Source: DP-19 sp036496285 (GTDB taxonomy: Bacteria; Desulfobacterota; Binatia; UTPRO1). From it: DNA of 64,000 nucleotides. Below the pieces are notes generated by a model, which ran no database searches, was not told where the DNA came from, and saw only the letters and a list, made by a program, of their open reading frames with translations. Positions within the stretch are counted from its first letter, which is position 1. Each line of letters starts with the position of its first letter. The translations under genes were made by a program, and so were the position numbers. Shown here piece by piece: positions 52,187-60,058 of this stretch. The stretch covers positions 28,826 through 92,825 of the forward strand of contig DASXLI010000104.1 of the NCBI GenBank assembly GCA_036496285.1, read 5' to 3'.

Positions 52187-53431
52187 ATGGTGATGGCGAT
52201 GGGCACGGCGAAGCGGACGGTGATCGCGGGCCTCGACCTCGGGACGTCGAAGACGACCGTCATCGTCGGGAGCGTCGGCGACCACGGGGTCGACGTCATC
52301 GGCCTCGGCACGGCGCCGTCGCGCGGCTTGCGGAAGGGCGTCATCGTCCACCTCGACTCGACGGTCGCCGCCATCCAGAAGGCGGTGGCGGAGGCCGAGG
52401 CGATGGCCGGCTGCGAGGTGCGGAACGTGGTCGCCAGCATCTCCGGGGCGCACATCCGCGGGGTCACGAGCCACGGCGTCGTCGCCGTCCGGAACGGCGA
52501 GGTCTCGGCGTCCGACATCGACCGGGTCCTCGACGCCGCCCGGGCAGTCGCCCTGCCGGCCGACCGCGAGGTCCTGCACGTGCTGCCGCAGGAGTTCATC
52601 ATCGACGACCAGGAGGGCATCCGCGAGCCCCTCGGCATGGCCGGGGTCCGGCTCGAGGCCAAGGTCCACATCGTGACGGCCCAGGCCTCGGCGTCGCAGA
52701 ACGTCCTCAAGTGCTGCCGCAAGGCGGGCCTGACCGTCGCCGACATCGTCCTCGAGCCGCTCGCCGCCGCCGACGCCGTCCTGACCCCGGAGGAGAAGGA
52801 CCTCGGCGTCGCGATGGTCGACGTCGGCTGCGGTACGACCGACGTCATGCTCTTCCATGGCGGCGCCGTCCGGCACACGGCGGTCCTGCCGCTCGGCGGC
52901 GCCCACCTGACCAACGACATCGCCGCGGGGCTCCGCACCCCGACGGTCGAGGCCGAGAAGATCAAGCAGCGCTTCGGCTGCGCCCGCGCCAGCAAGGTGC
53001 CGGCCCACACCTCGATCGAGGTGCCGAGCGTCGCCGACCGCGAGCCGCGGGTGCTGTCGCGCCACATCCTCTGCGAGATCATCGAGCCGCGGGTCGAGGA
53101 GATCTTCACCCTGGTCAGCCGGGAGATCATCCGCTCCGGACTCGAGGGCAGCCTGGCCTCCGGCGTCGTGCTGACGGGCGGGACCGCGCTCCTCGACAGC
53201 GTCGGCGAGGTCGCGGAGCAGGTCCTGCGCCTGCCGGTGCGGATCGGTGTGCCGCAGCACGTGATGTCGCTCGCCGATCTCGTCGCGACCCCGGCGCACG
53301 CCGCGTCGATCGGCCTCATCATCGCCGGCGCCATCGGCGGCGGGCTCGGACGGGTGACGCTGACACGCGACCAGGGACTCATCGGCAGGGTCCGCGGTCG
53401 CATGACCGATTGGCTGCGCGAGTTTTTTTGA
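52187..53431 (+). CDS. ftsA: Cell division protein FtsA
   Basis: An actin-like ATPase that tethers FtsZ to the membrane. The 414-residue protein has AGLDLGTSKTTVIVG, the FtsA-specific SHS2 (1C) subdomain, MVDVGCGTTDVMLF, and GGAHLTNDIAAGL, then the phosphate-2 region VVLTGGTALLDSVGE. The C-terminus RVRGRMTDWLREFF is the amphipathic membrane-targeting helix. ATG 52187 is chosen because GGAGG lies seven bases upstream, while GTG 52181 is too close. Confidence 0.96.
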   Translation: MVMAMGTAKRTVIAGLDLGTSKTTVIVGSVGDHGVDVIGLGTAPSRGLRKGVIVHLDSTVAAIQKAVAEAEAMAGCEVRNVVASISGAHIRGVTSHGVVAVRNGEVSASDIDRVLDAARAVALPADREVLHVLPQEFIIDDQEGIREPLGMAGVRLEAKVHIVTAQASASQNVLKCCRKAGLTVADIVLEPLAAADAVLTPEEKDLGVAMVDVGCGTTDVMLFHGGAVRHTAVLPLGGAHLTNDIAAGLRTPTVEAEKIKQRFGCARASKVPAHTSIEVPSVADREPRVLSRHILCEIIEPRVEEIFTLVSREIIRSGLEGSLASGVVLTGGTALLDSVGEVAEQVLRLPVRIGVPQHVMSLADLVATPAHAASIGLIIAGAIGGGLGRVTLTRDQGLIGRVRGRMTDWLREFF

Positions 53432-53596
53432 AAGAGCGTTTCCGATCGCGGGAAAATACGTGACAGCCATGAGGATTTGGGCTACAGGAGGTGCGGGATG
53501 AGGAGGCGGCACGGACGCGGGGCTGGGAGCAGTCAGGGTGGCCGCTCACCCAAGAGCGAGACCACGCCGACGATGCATGTTGAAGGAGGAGGGGCG

Positions 53597-54841
53597 ATGA
53601 GCGAACTTTCCGATGACAACCACTTGAACGCACGCATCAAGGTCGTCGGGGTCGGTGGAGGCGGCGGCAACGCGGTCAACACCATGATCGCGGCCGGGCT
53701 GCACGGCGTCGATTTCATCAGCGCCAACACCGATGCGCAGGCGCTCAACGCGAACCTCGCGTCGATCAAGCTGCAGATCGGCCAGGAGGTCACGAAGGGC
53801 CTCGGTGCCGGCGGCAATCCCGAGATGGGACGCAAGGCCGCGGCCGAAGACCTCGAGCGCATCAAGGAGAGCCTGACCGGCGCCGACATGGTCTTCATCA
53901 CGGCCGGCATGGGCGGCGGCACGGGCACGGGCGCCGCGCCGGTCTTCGCGCGCGTCGCGAAGGAGATGGGCGCGCTCACCGTCGGCGTCGTGACCAAGCC
54001 CTTCCTCTTCGAGGGCAAGAAGCGCGGCAAGCAGGCGGACGAGGGCATGCGCGAGCTCAAGGCGAGCGTCGACACGCTCATTGCCATCCCGAACCAGCGC
54101 CTTCTCGCCGTCGCGGGCCGCAACACGTCGATCCTCGAGACCTTCAAGAAGGCCGACGACGTCCTGCTGCAGGCGGTGCGCGGGATCTCGGATCTGATCA
54201 CCGTGCACGGCCTCATCAACCTCGACTTCAACGACGTGCGCACGATCATGTCCGAGATGGGCATGGCGCTCATGGGCGCGGCGAGCGCGAGCGGCGAGAA
54301 CCGCGCCGTCGAGGCGGCGCAGAAGGCGATCTCGAGCCCGCTGCTCGAGGACGTCTCGATCCAGGGCGCACGCGGGGTGCTGATCAACATCACCGGCGGC
54401 CCCGACCTCGGCCTGCACGAGGTCAACGAGGCGGCGACGCTCATCCAGGAAGAGGCCGACGACGAGGCCAACATCATCTTCGGCGCCGTGATCGACGAGG
54501 GGATGGCGGATCAGATCCGCATCACCGTCATCGCGACGGGCTTCGGCGAGGCGCGCGAGGACGAGAAGCGGCCGTCGAGCAGCGCGTCGGCGTCCGCGGC
54601 GGGCGCGCCGCGCGTTGCCTACACGCGCGAGCGCGAGACCGTGCGCGAGTCGGTGCGCGAGGCGGCGGCCAACGCCGCGCAGCGCCGGGTCGTGCGCGTC
54701 GGCGTCATCGACGACATCGAGGGCACGATGTGGCGGCGCCAATCCAACAACGGCGAGCGCACCGAGCCGATCGACCTGACCGTGCCGGACGAGGACGACA
54801 GCCTCGACATCCCGACGTTCCTGCGCAAGCAGGCCGACTGA
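53597..54841 (+). CDS. ftsZ: Cell division GTPase FtsZ
   Basis: The tubulin-like protein that forms the Z-ring. The 414-residue protein has IKVVGVGGGGGNAVN, the tubulin signature GGGTGTG at 106-112, and NLDFNDVRTIM with the T7 synergy residues. A variable linker follows (rich in Ser/Ala and Arg/Glu) and then the C-terminal peptide SLDIPTFLRKQ that binds FtsA. ATG 53597 follows AGGAGGAGGGG; an upstream in-frame ATG at 53573 is less likely. It closes the cluster and is followed by a strong hairpin. Confidence 0.97.
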   Translation: MSELSDDNHLNARIKVVGVGGGGGNAVNTMIAAGLHGVDFISANTDAQALNANLASIKLQIGQEVTKGLGAGGNPEMGRKAAAEDLERIKESLTGADMVFITAGMGGGTGTGAAPVFARVAKEMGALTVGVVTKPFLFEGKKRGKQADEGMRELKASVDTLIAIPNQRLLAVAGRNTSILETFKKADDVLLQAVRGISDLITVHGLINLDFNDVRTIMSEMGMALMGAASASGENRAVEAAQKAISSPLLEDVSIQGARGVLINITGGPDLGLHEVNEAATLIQEEADDEANIIFGAVIDEGMADQIRITVIATGFGEAREDEKRPSSSASASAAGAPRVAYTRERETVRESVREAAANAAQRRVVRVGVIDDIEGTMWRRQSNNGERTEPIDLTVPDEDDSLDIPTFLRKQAD

Positions 54842-54860
54842 GACGTTCGACAATTCCGCG

Positions 54861-54897
54861 AAACGGGGCGCCTCGGATCTTCCGAGGCGCCCCGTTT
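54861..54897 (+). terminator. Terminator hairpin after ftsZ
   Basis: AAACGGGGCGCCTCGGA pairs perfectly (17 bp) with TCCGAGGCGCCCCGTTT around a TCT loop, 20 bases after the ftsZ stop. The stem ends in A/T pairs, giving a short T-stretch, so it fits an intrinsic terminator for the dcw operon. Confidence 0.8.
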
Positions 54898-54927
54898 GCG
54901 TTCAGCGCGGTGCCGGCGCAGACGTGC

Positions 54928-55086
54928 CGTAGAGCGCGGGGTTCGGCGCGGTCGGCGACGGGGCGCGCGAGTTGGCTCCGCGCGAGGATCGCTCGCAGCC
55001 GAGGTAACCGATTGCATCGGTCCATCCTCAGCAACGCCGTCGACAAACACACTGCTCGCTCTTTATGCGCGCTCCGCCAACCCGCA
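54928..55086 (+). repeat. Intergenic repeat family, copy A
   Basis: About 130-160 bases sharing GGCTCCGCGCGAGGATCGCTCGC, then GACCGATTG-like sequence, CCTCAGCAACGCCGTCGAC and AAACACACTGCTCGCTCTT with copies B and C. It is in the plus orientation and forms an inverted pair with copy B around a 230-base core. It carries no gene that I can support. Confidence 0.85.
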
Positions 55087-55316
55087 CGTCCCGTCGCCTG
55101 AGGCGACGAACACGCGACTGCACCACGCGACGCCGGCGCACACTTCGAACGCCCCAGTCCGTCGCGATCTCGCCGCGCGCCAGCGGACACGACGACTGAG
55201 CCGAACGTCTGTCGGCTATCAGCCAGCGCGAGCGTTTCGCGATCGAGCCCGCGCCGAAGGCGCAGGGCGACCGACGCCGACAATCGCGCGCGGGCGTTTG
55301 CCCAGCGACGGGAGGC

Positions 55317-55445
55317 GCGGGTCGGCGGAGCGCGCATAAAGAGCGAGCAGTGTGTTTGTCGACGGCGTTGCTGAGGGTGGACGGATTCAAACGGTGACGC
55401 GGGTGCGAGCGATCCTCGCGCGGAGCCGACCCGCGCTTCCCGTCG
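55317..55445 (-). repeat. Intergenic repeat family, copy B (inverted)
   Basis: Reverse complement of copies A and C. The block TGTGTTTGTCGACGGCGTTG and the flanking GAGCGAGCAG and GGAGCGCGCATAAAGAG are visible on the plus strand. With copy A it flanks 55087-55316, a stretch with no gene I can recognise. Length and borders are approximate. Confidence 0.85.
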
Positions 55446-55492
55446 CATGGCAACCCGTCGCAACGCGACCGTCGTGGGAACGGTCGCCGCGC

Positions 55493-56710
55493 TCACGACA
55501 CGGGCAGCACCGCGCGGAGAACGCGGATGGCGTTGCCGCCGAGGATCTTCGGGATCGACGTCTCGGGGACGCCCGCGTCGAGCATCGCCTGCGTGAGCAT
55601 CGGCAGTCCCGCCGCGTCGAAGCCGGTCGTGACCGCGCCGTCGAAGTCGGAGCCGAGGCCGACGTGCTCGTCGCCGATGAGATCCACCGTGTACTTGATG
55701 GCGCGCGCGACGTCGGCGGGCGCGACGCCGCAGGCGGCGGTCTCCCAGAAGCCGATGCCGACGACGCCGTCGAGGCGGGCGACGCCGCGCAGCTGCTCGT
55801 CGGAGAGGTTGCGCTGGTTGTCGCAGACGCCGCGGACGCCGGTGTGCGAGACGACGAGCGGCCGCGTCGCCATCGCGAGGACGTCGGCGATCGTCGCGGG
55901 CGAGGAGTGCGCCAGGTCGACGACGATCCCGCGCCGCTCCATCTCGCGGACGAGTGTGCGGCCGAGCTTCGTGAGGCCGCCCTTGGCGACGCCGTGCGCC
56001 GAGCCCGCGAAGGCGTTGTCGTAGAAGTGCGCGAGGCCGATCATGCGGATCCCCGCGGCCGCGACACGATCGAGCGCGCCGAGGTCGTCGCCGAGCGCGT
56101 GCGCGCCCTCGATGTCGACGAGGCCGCCCACCACGCGCGGGTCGACAGCGTGGGCCGCCAGAAGCCGGTCGAGGTCGGCGCGCGTGCGAACCTCGATGAA
56201 GCGGCCCTCGGACCCGCGCGCGAGGCGGTCGAGGGCCGCGGCCTGCTGCAGGACGCGCGCCTCGAGGCTCGTCCAGGTGCGCGGCGGCCAGAGGCTCGAC
56301 ACGGCGAGCAGGGTGACCGCGTCCGGCCACCAGGGACTGGTCGTGTTGATGCTGGCGACGACCGGGAAGCGCGTGACGATCGAGAAGACCTCGAGCGTGG
56401 CGCCGCCCTCGCGCAGACGCGGCAGGTCGACGTGGCCGCTCCGGGCGCGGCGCGCCAGGTTGCGGCTCCAGAGGAGCGCGTCCGAGTGCAGGTCGACGAC
56501 CGTCGCGGCGCGGTGCAGGGCGGCGGCGCGCGCCGAGACCGGCACGGCGCCGCTCGGGTGCACCCGGTTCAGCAGGCCGCCGACGGTCGGCCCGCACGAG
56601 ACGGTGAGGAGGAGAAGGGCGGCGGACGCCGCGCGGGGCCGCCGTTGACGGCTCCCGCGCGGCGCTTCACGCGTGTCGCTCAGGGCACGACGACCTGCGC
56701 GGGGAGGCAC
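55493..56710 (-). CDS. Membrane dipeptidase (peptidase M19) with N-terminal hydrophobic segment
   Basis: A zinc dipeptidase of about 405 residues. The two-metal site can be placed: VVDLHSDALLW (His-x-Asp), LVDIEGAHAL (bridging Glu), LAHSSP and VVSHTGVRGVCDNQRNL (two His), and GLGSDFDGAVTTG (Asp). The start is uncertain: no ATG is in frame; GTG 56710 overlaps the upstream gene by about 30 bases, and CTG 56683 is another option. The N-terminus has ALLLLTVSCG, a lipoprotein-like segment with a non-ideal -3 residue. M19 enzymes cleave L,D or L,L dipeptides; substrate is unknown. Confidence 0.85.
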   Translation of the reverse strand: MPPRAGRRALSDTREAPRGSRQRRPRAASAALLLLTVSCGPTVGGLLNRVHPSGAVPVSARAAALHRAATVVDLHSDALLWSRNLARRARSGHVDLPRLREGGATLEVFSIVTRFPVVASINTTSPWWPDAVTLLAVSSLWPPRTWTSLEARVLQQAAALDRLARGSEGRFIEVRTRADLDRLLAAHAVDPRVVGGLVDIEGAHALGDDLGALDRVAAAGIRMIGLAHFYDNAFAGSAHGVAKGGLTKLGRTLVREMERRGIVVDLAHSSPATIADVLAMATRPLVVSHTGVRGVCDNQRNLSDEQLRGVARLDGVVGIGFWETAACGVAPADVARAIKYTVDLIGDEHVGLGSDFDGAVTTGFDAAGLPMLTQAMLDAGVPETSIPKILGGNAIRVLRAVLPVS

Positions 56711-58467
56711 AGCTCGCGCAGGTGGTCGACGGAGATCTGGCTCGCCTCGAACTGGTTGTTGATGAAGATCGGGCTCAGGCCGCGGAAGAACGGCGACGAG
56801 GTCTGGCGGATCTTGTAGCACAGCAGGTTCTGGGTCGGATCGAGGATGCCCTCGCCGTTCTTGTTGACCGGGATGCACAGCCGGAACGGCTTCTTCACGT
56901 CGAGGACGATGTGGCCGAACTGGTCGTCGACGGCGATACCGGTGGCGCGCTGCTTCGCCTTCGCCACCTTGTAGCACATCAGGTGATCGACCGCCGGGTT
57001 GGCGAGCGGGGCGGGCGGGCCGGTGAGATCCTTGGCCGACGGCACGAGGATCGTGTCGGGTTTGGTGAGCTTCGCCGTCACCTGGCCGAGCTGCGTCGTG
57101 ATCTGGACGCCCGACACCGGCACGAAGTGCGGCGTCTGCTTGATGATGTAACCGGTGAAGTGGTTCGGGTTGGTCAGCGCCGACGGATCCTCGCCGTTCT
57201 TGTTGGCGGGGTTGCAGAGGCGCTTCGGCCGGACGATCGTGAGCTGGCTCGCGCCCAAGCGATCGACGGCGCTCACGCCCTGCACCTCGACGAAGGGCTC
57301 GCGCGGCATCTCGTAGCACTGGTAGTGCGGGATGGGCGGCACACAGATGTCGATGTGGCTCTGATCGCAGTTGCCGGCGCCGTCGCAGCCGGCGGTCGTG
57401 CACGCGATGTTGTCGGTGTCGGTGCACGGCGTCGAGTCCTGCTCCGGCACGTGGTTCTGGTCGCAGTTGCCCGCGCCGTCGCAGCCCGCCGCCGCGCACT
57501 CGTTCCCCGTGTCGGGACAGGGCGTGCTGTCGGGCAGGATGTGACGCTGATCGCACACCCCGGCCTCGCAGCCCGCGACGGTGCAGGCATTGCCGTCGGT
57601 GTCGGGGCAGGGCGTGCTGTCGGGCGGCGGGACGCAGAGGCCGGATTGCGGATCGCACTGGCCGGCGCAGGCGTCGCCGGGACAGGTGGTGACGATGTGG
57701 CTCTGGTCGCAGGTGCCCTGGCCGTCGCAGCCCGCCGTCGTGCAGAGGTTACCGTCGTTGTCGGGGCAGGGCGTGCTGTCCTGGGTGGACGGGAAGGTGC
57801 AGCCGTCGACGACGTCGGTCGCGGCCGTGAACTGCACCGTGTTCACGCCCATGGAGCAGCCGGAGAGGCTCACATTGCAGAGGTCGGCCACCCGGAAGGT
57901 GCCCTGATCGGGCAGCGGGTTCGGGTCGTTCGGCTGGATCACGTAGGTGTTCTGGCGGAACTGGATCGAGCCGGCCTGGGCCGCGGCCGGCAGCGGCAGC
58001 GCGCCGCAGCCGCTGGTCGCAGCGGAGATCGTGCCGACCGCGCTCGCGGGGGCGACGAAGCAGGGCAGCGACGGCCCGGCGCAGCAGACGGCGTTGCCGC
58101 TGATCGAGTCGATCGGCAGGTTGCCGACGTTCGGCACCCGCACGTTGTCGCCGCCGAGGTCCTGGACGTCGAACGACTCGTTGATGCGGGTCACGTCGCC
58201 GCAGGTGTCGGCGTGGGTGAGGATGAGGAGGCAGTCCGTGACGTTGCTGAGCGCCTGCGTGTCGCAGACGTCGTCGGTGCACGGGTTGCCGTCGGTGCAG
58301 TCGGCGTTCGAGCCGCAGCTCCGCTTCGGGCTGTCGCAGGTCTTGAAGGTACTGACGCCGTGCTGGCAGACTGCTCCCGCCGGCGGCGCCGCAGTCGCGC
58401 CCAAGGCGAGGATCGCGACGAGCGCGCCGATGATCGCCATGCGACGATGCGTGAAGGGAGTGGACAT
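56680..58467 (-). CDS. Large secreted Cys-rich repeat protein
   Basis: A 595-residue exported protein. Signal peptide (MSTPFTHRRMAIIGALVAILALGATAAPPAGA) leads into a Cys-rich N-part (CQHGVSTFKTCDSPKRSCGSN and the following). Then come four repeats with the pattern DSTPCPD-DGN-CT-AGC-G-CDQ-HI (about residues 227-372). The C-terminal 215 residues contain three modules starting HYQCYE, LMCYKV and LLCYKI and ending RLCNPANKNGE or similar. This architecture is like large secreted proteins I recall from deltaproteobacterial genomes, function unknown. GAGGAG precedes ATG 58467. Confidence 0.8.
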   Translation of the reverse strand: MSTPFTHRRMAIIGALVAILALGATAAPPAGAVCQHGVSTFKTCDSPKRSCGSNADCTDGNPCTDDVCDTQALSNVTDCLLILTHADTCGDVTRINESFDVQDLGGDNVRVPNVGNLPIDSISGNAVCCAGPSLPCFVAPASAVGTISAATSGCGALPLPAAAQAGSIQFRQNTYVIQPNDPNPLPDQGTFRVADLCNVSLSGCSMGVNTVQFTAATDVVDGCTFPSTQDSTPCPDNDGNLCTTAGCDGQGTCDQSHIVTTCPGDACAGQCDPQSGLCVPPPDSTPCPDTDGNACTVAGCEAGVCDQRHILPDSTPCPDTGNECAAAGCDGAGNCDQNHVPEQDSTPCTDTDNIACTTAGCDGAGNCDQSHIDICVPPIPHYQCYEMPREPFVEVQGVSAVDRLGASQLTIVRPKRLCNPANKNGEDPSALTNPNHFTGYIIKQTPHFVPVSGVQITTQLGQVTAKLTKPDTILVPSAKDLTGPPAPLANPAVDHLMCYKVAKAKQRATGIAVDDQFGHIVLDVKKPFRLCIPVNKNGEGILDPTQNLLCYKIRQTSSPFFRGLSPIFINNQFEASQISVDHLRELCLPAQVVVP

Positions 58468-58599
58468 GGTGGGTCTCCTCTCGTGAGCGCCGCGGGTGAG
58501 AGCACGCCGTCGCGACGCGGCTGCGCGAAACGCGAGCAGACCTTCGTGATGTTTGCGCCACCTGTCAAGGAAAAAGCTCGTGACGCGAGGTGCGCCGGA

Positions 58600-59991
58600 A
58601 TGGCGCACTCCCGGCGATGCGCGGCCCGCTGCGCATCGCCGCGCCGCGCGCGGCTCGCGGGATGCGCGGCGGTCGCGCTCCTCCTCGCGGCGACCGTCGT
58701 ACGCGCCGGCGCGACGACCTACTACGTGCGACAGACCGTCGGCGACGACGCGCACGACGGGCGCTCCGCTGCCACCGCCTGGTGCACGCTCGCGCGGCTC
58801 TCGACCATCCTCAAGGCGGGCGACACCGTGTACGTCGGCCCGGGCCTCTACCGCGAGCAGGTGACGGTCGGCGCCGACGGGACCTCGGGGGCGCGCATCG
58901 TCTTCGCCGCCGACGCGAGCGGCGAGCACACCGGCGACCCGCCGGGCACCGTGATGATCACCGGCGCCGACCCGGTCGACACGGGTCTCTTCGTGCCGGT
59001 CGGCCCGCCCGGCGTCTACCGCGCCACCCTGCCGCAGCACGTGCTCGGCGTCGTCGAGATGGACGGCTCGCAGCGCCGCTACCGGCGCGCGCGCGACACC
59101 CTGGAGCACCTGGTCGACAAGCTGGACGAGACGGAGGTCGTGACCCGTCTCCGCGGCTCGCACCTCTACGACGAGGAGCACCACGAGCTCCTGCTGCACA
59201 CGAGCGACGACCGCGAGCCGCGTGCGCACGAGATCGAGCTGATGCACCGGGGAACCGGCATCGGCATGTTCGGCAAGCACTTCGTCACCATCGTCGGCTT
59301 CACGTTCCGGCACTTCGGCGACGCCGGCATCAATTTCTTCAAAGGGTCCGGCGACGGCATCGCGCTCGACAACGTCTCGTACGGCGGGCGGCAGGGCATC
59401 CGCGTCTACGACGCGACGAACATCCTGATCGCGGGCAACACGCTCTTCCGCAACGACAACTCCGGCGTGTACTTCGCGGCGCAGTCGACTGGCGGCGTCA
59501 CGAGCGGCAACGTCGCCTACGAGAACCAGAAGGGCGTGCGCTGGAGCAGCCAGTCGAGCTACGGCATGGCCCTCGACGACGTGGTCTTCGACAACGCGGA
59601 GGCGGGGATCGCAATGGAGGACGTCGTCGGCACCGTGCTGCGCCGGAACCGCCTCGTGCAGAACCCGAAGGCGCAGCTCATGCTGATCCGCAGCGTCTAC
59701 GACGGCGACGCCGATTGCTTCGAGGGCCCGACGCAGGCCACCGCGGACTTCGTCTTCCAGGAGCACTACGCGACGCTCGCGGACGTGCAGCGGGCGAAGG
59801 GGCTCGATCTGCGGGCGCGCGCCGGTGGCTGCGGGGCGCTGCCGACGAAAATCGACGTCCACAAGCTGCACGCGGAGACGGTCGCGTATGCGGAGCGGGC
59901 GCGGGCGCTCCTCGCCGGCGGCGTCCCCGCGGTGCGGTCGACGGCGGCACCCGCCGGCTCGACCTGGTGGGGGGCGCTCTTCGGGCGCTGA
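58600..59991 (+). CDS. Secreted right-handed beta-helix protein
   Basis: A 463-residue protein with a signal peptide after a basic start (MAHSRRCAARCASPRRARLAGCAAVALLLAATVVRA). The N-part TTYYVRQTVGDDAHDGRSAATAW and the GDTVYVGPGLYREQVTV block are the usual opening of pectate-lyase or Disaggregatase-type parallel beta-helix proteins. Repeated GI-N-F-G and N-I-A-GNT turns (NILIAGNTLFRNDNSGVYFA, GVTSGNVAYENQKGVRW) mark helix coils. It probably binds or cleaves a polysaccharide; no catalytic residues can be named. It is divergent from the Cys-rich gene. ATG 58600 is the predicted start. Confidence 0.82.
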   Translation: MAHSRRCAARCASPRRARLAGCAAVALLLAATVVRAGATTYYVRQTVGDDAHDGRSAATAWCTLARLSTILKAGDTVYVGPGLYREQVTVGADGTSGARIVFAADASGEHTGDPPGTVMITGADPVDTGLFVPVGPPGVYRATLPQHVLGVVEMDGSQRRYRRARDTLEHLVDKLDETEVVTRLRGSHLYDEEHHELLLHTSDDREPRAHEIELMHRGTGIGMFGKHFVTIVGFTFRHFGDAGINFFKGSGDGIALDNVSYGGRQGIRVYDATNILIAGNTLFRNDNSGVYFAAQSTGGVTSGNVAYENQKGVRWSSQSSYGMALDDVVFDNAEAGIAMEDVVGTVLRRNRLVQNPKAQLMLIRSVYDGDADCFEGPTQATADFVFQEHYATLADVQRAKGLDLRARAGGCGALPTKIDVHKLHAETVAYAERARALLAGGVPAVRSTAAPAGSTWWGALFGR

Positions 59992-60058
59992 GGGCGCGTT
60001 TGAGGCCGCCCGCCGGCGACGTATACTCATCCGGTCGCGCCCCGCGCGACGCCTTCCG

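Noticed and set aside
56722..58560. Plus-strand frame extending the beta-helix gene upstream to 56722
   Set aside because: It runs antisense to the Cys-rich secreted gene, and the true protein starts with a signal peptide at 58600.
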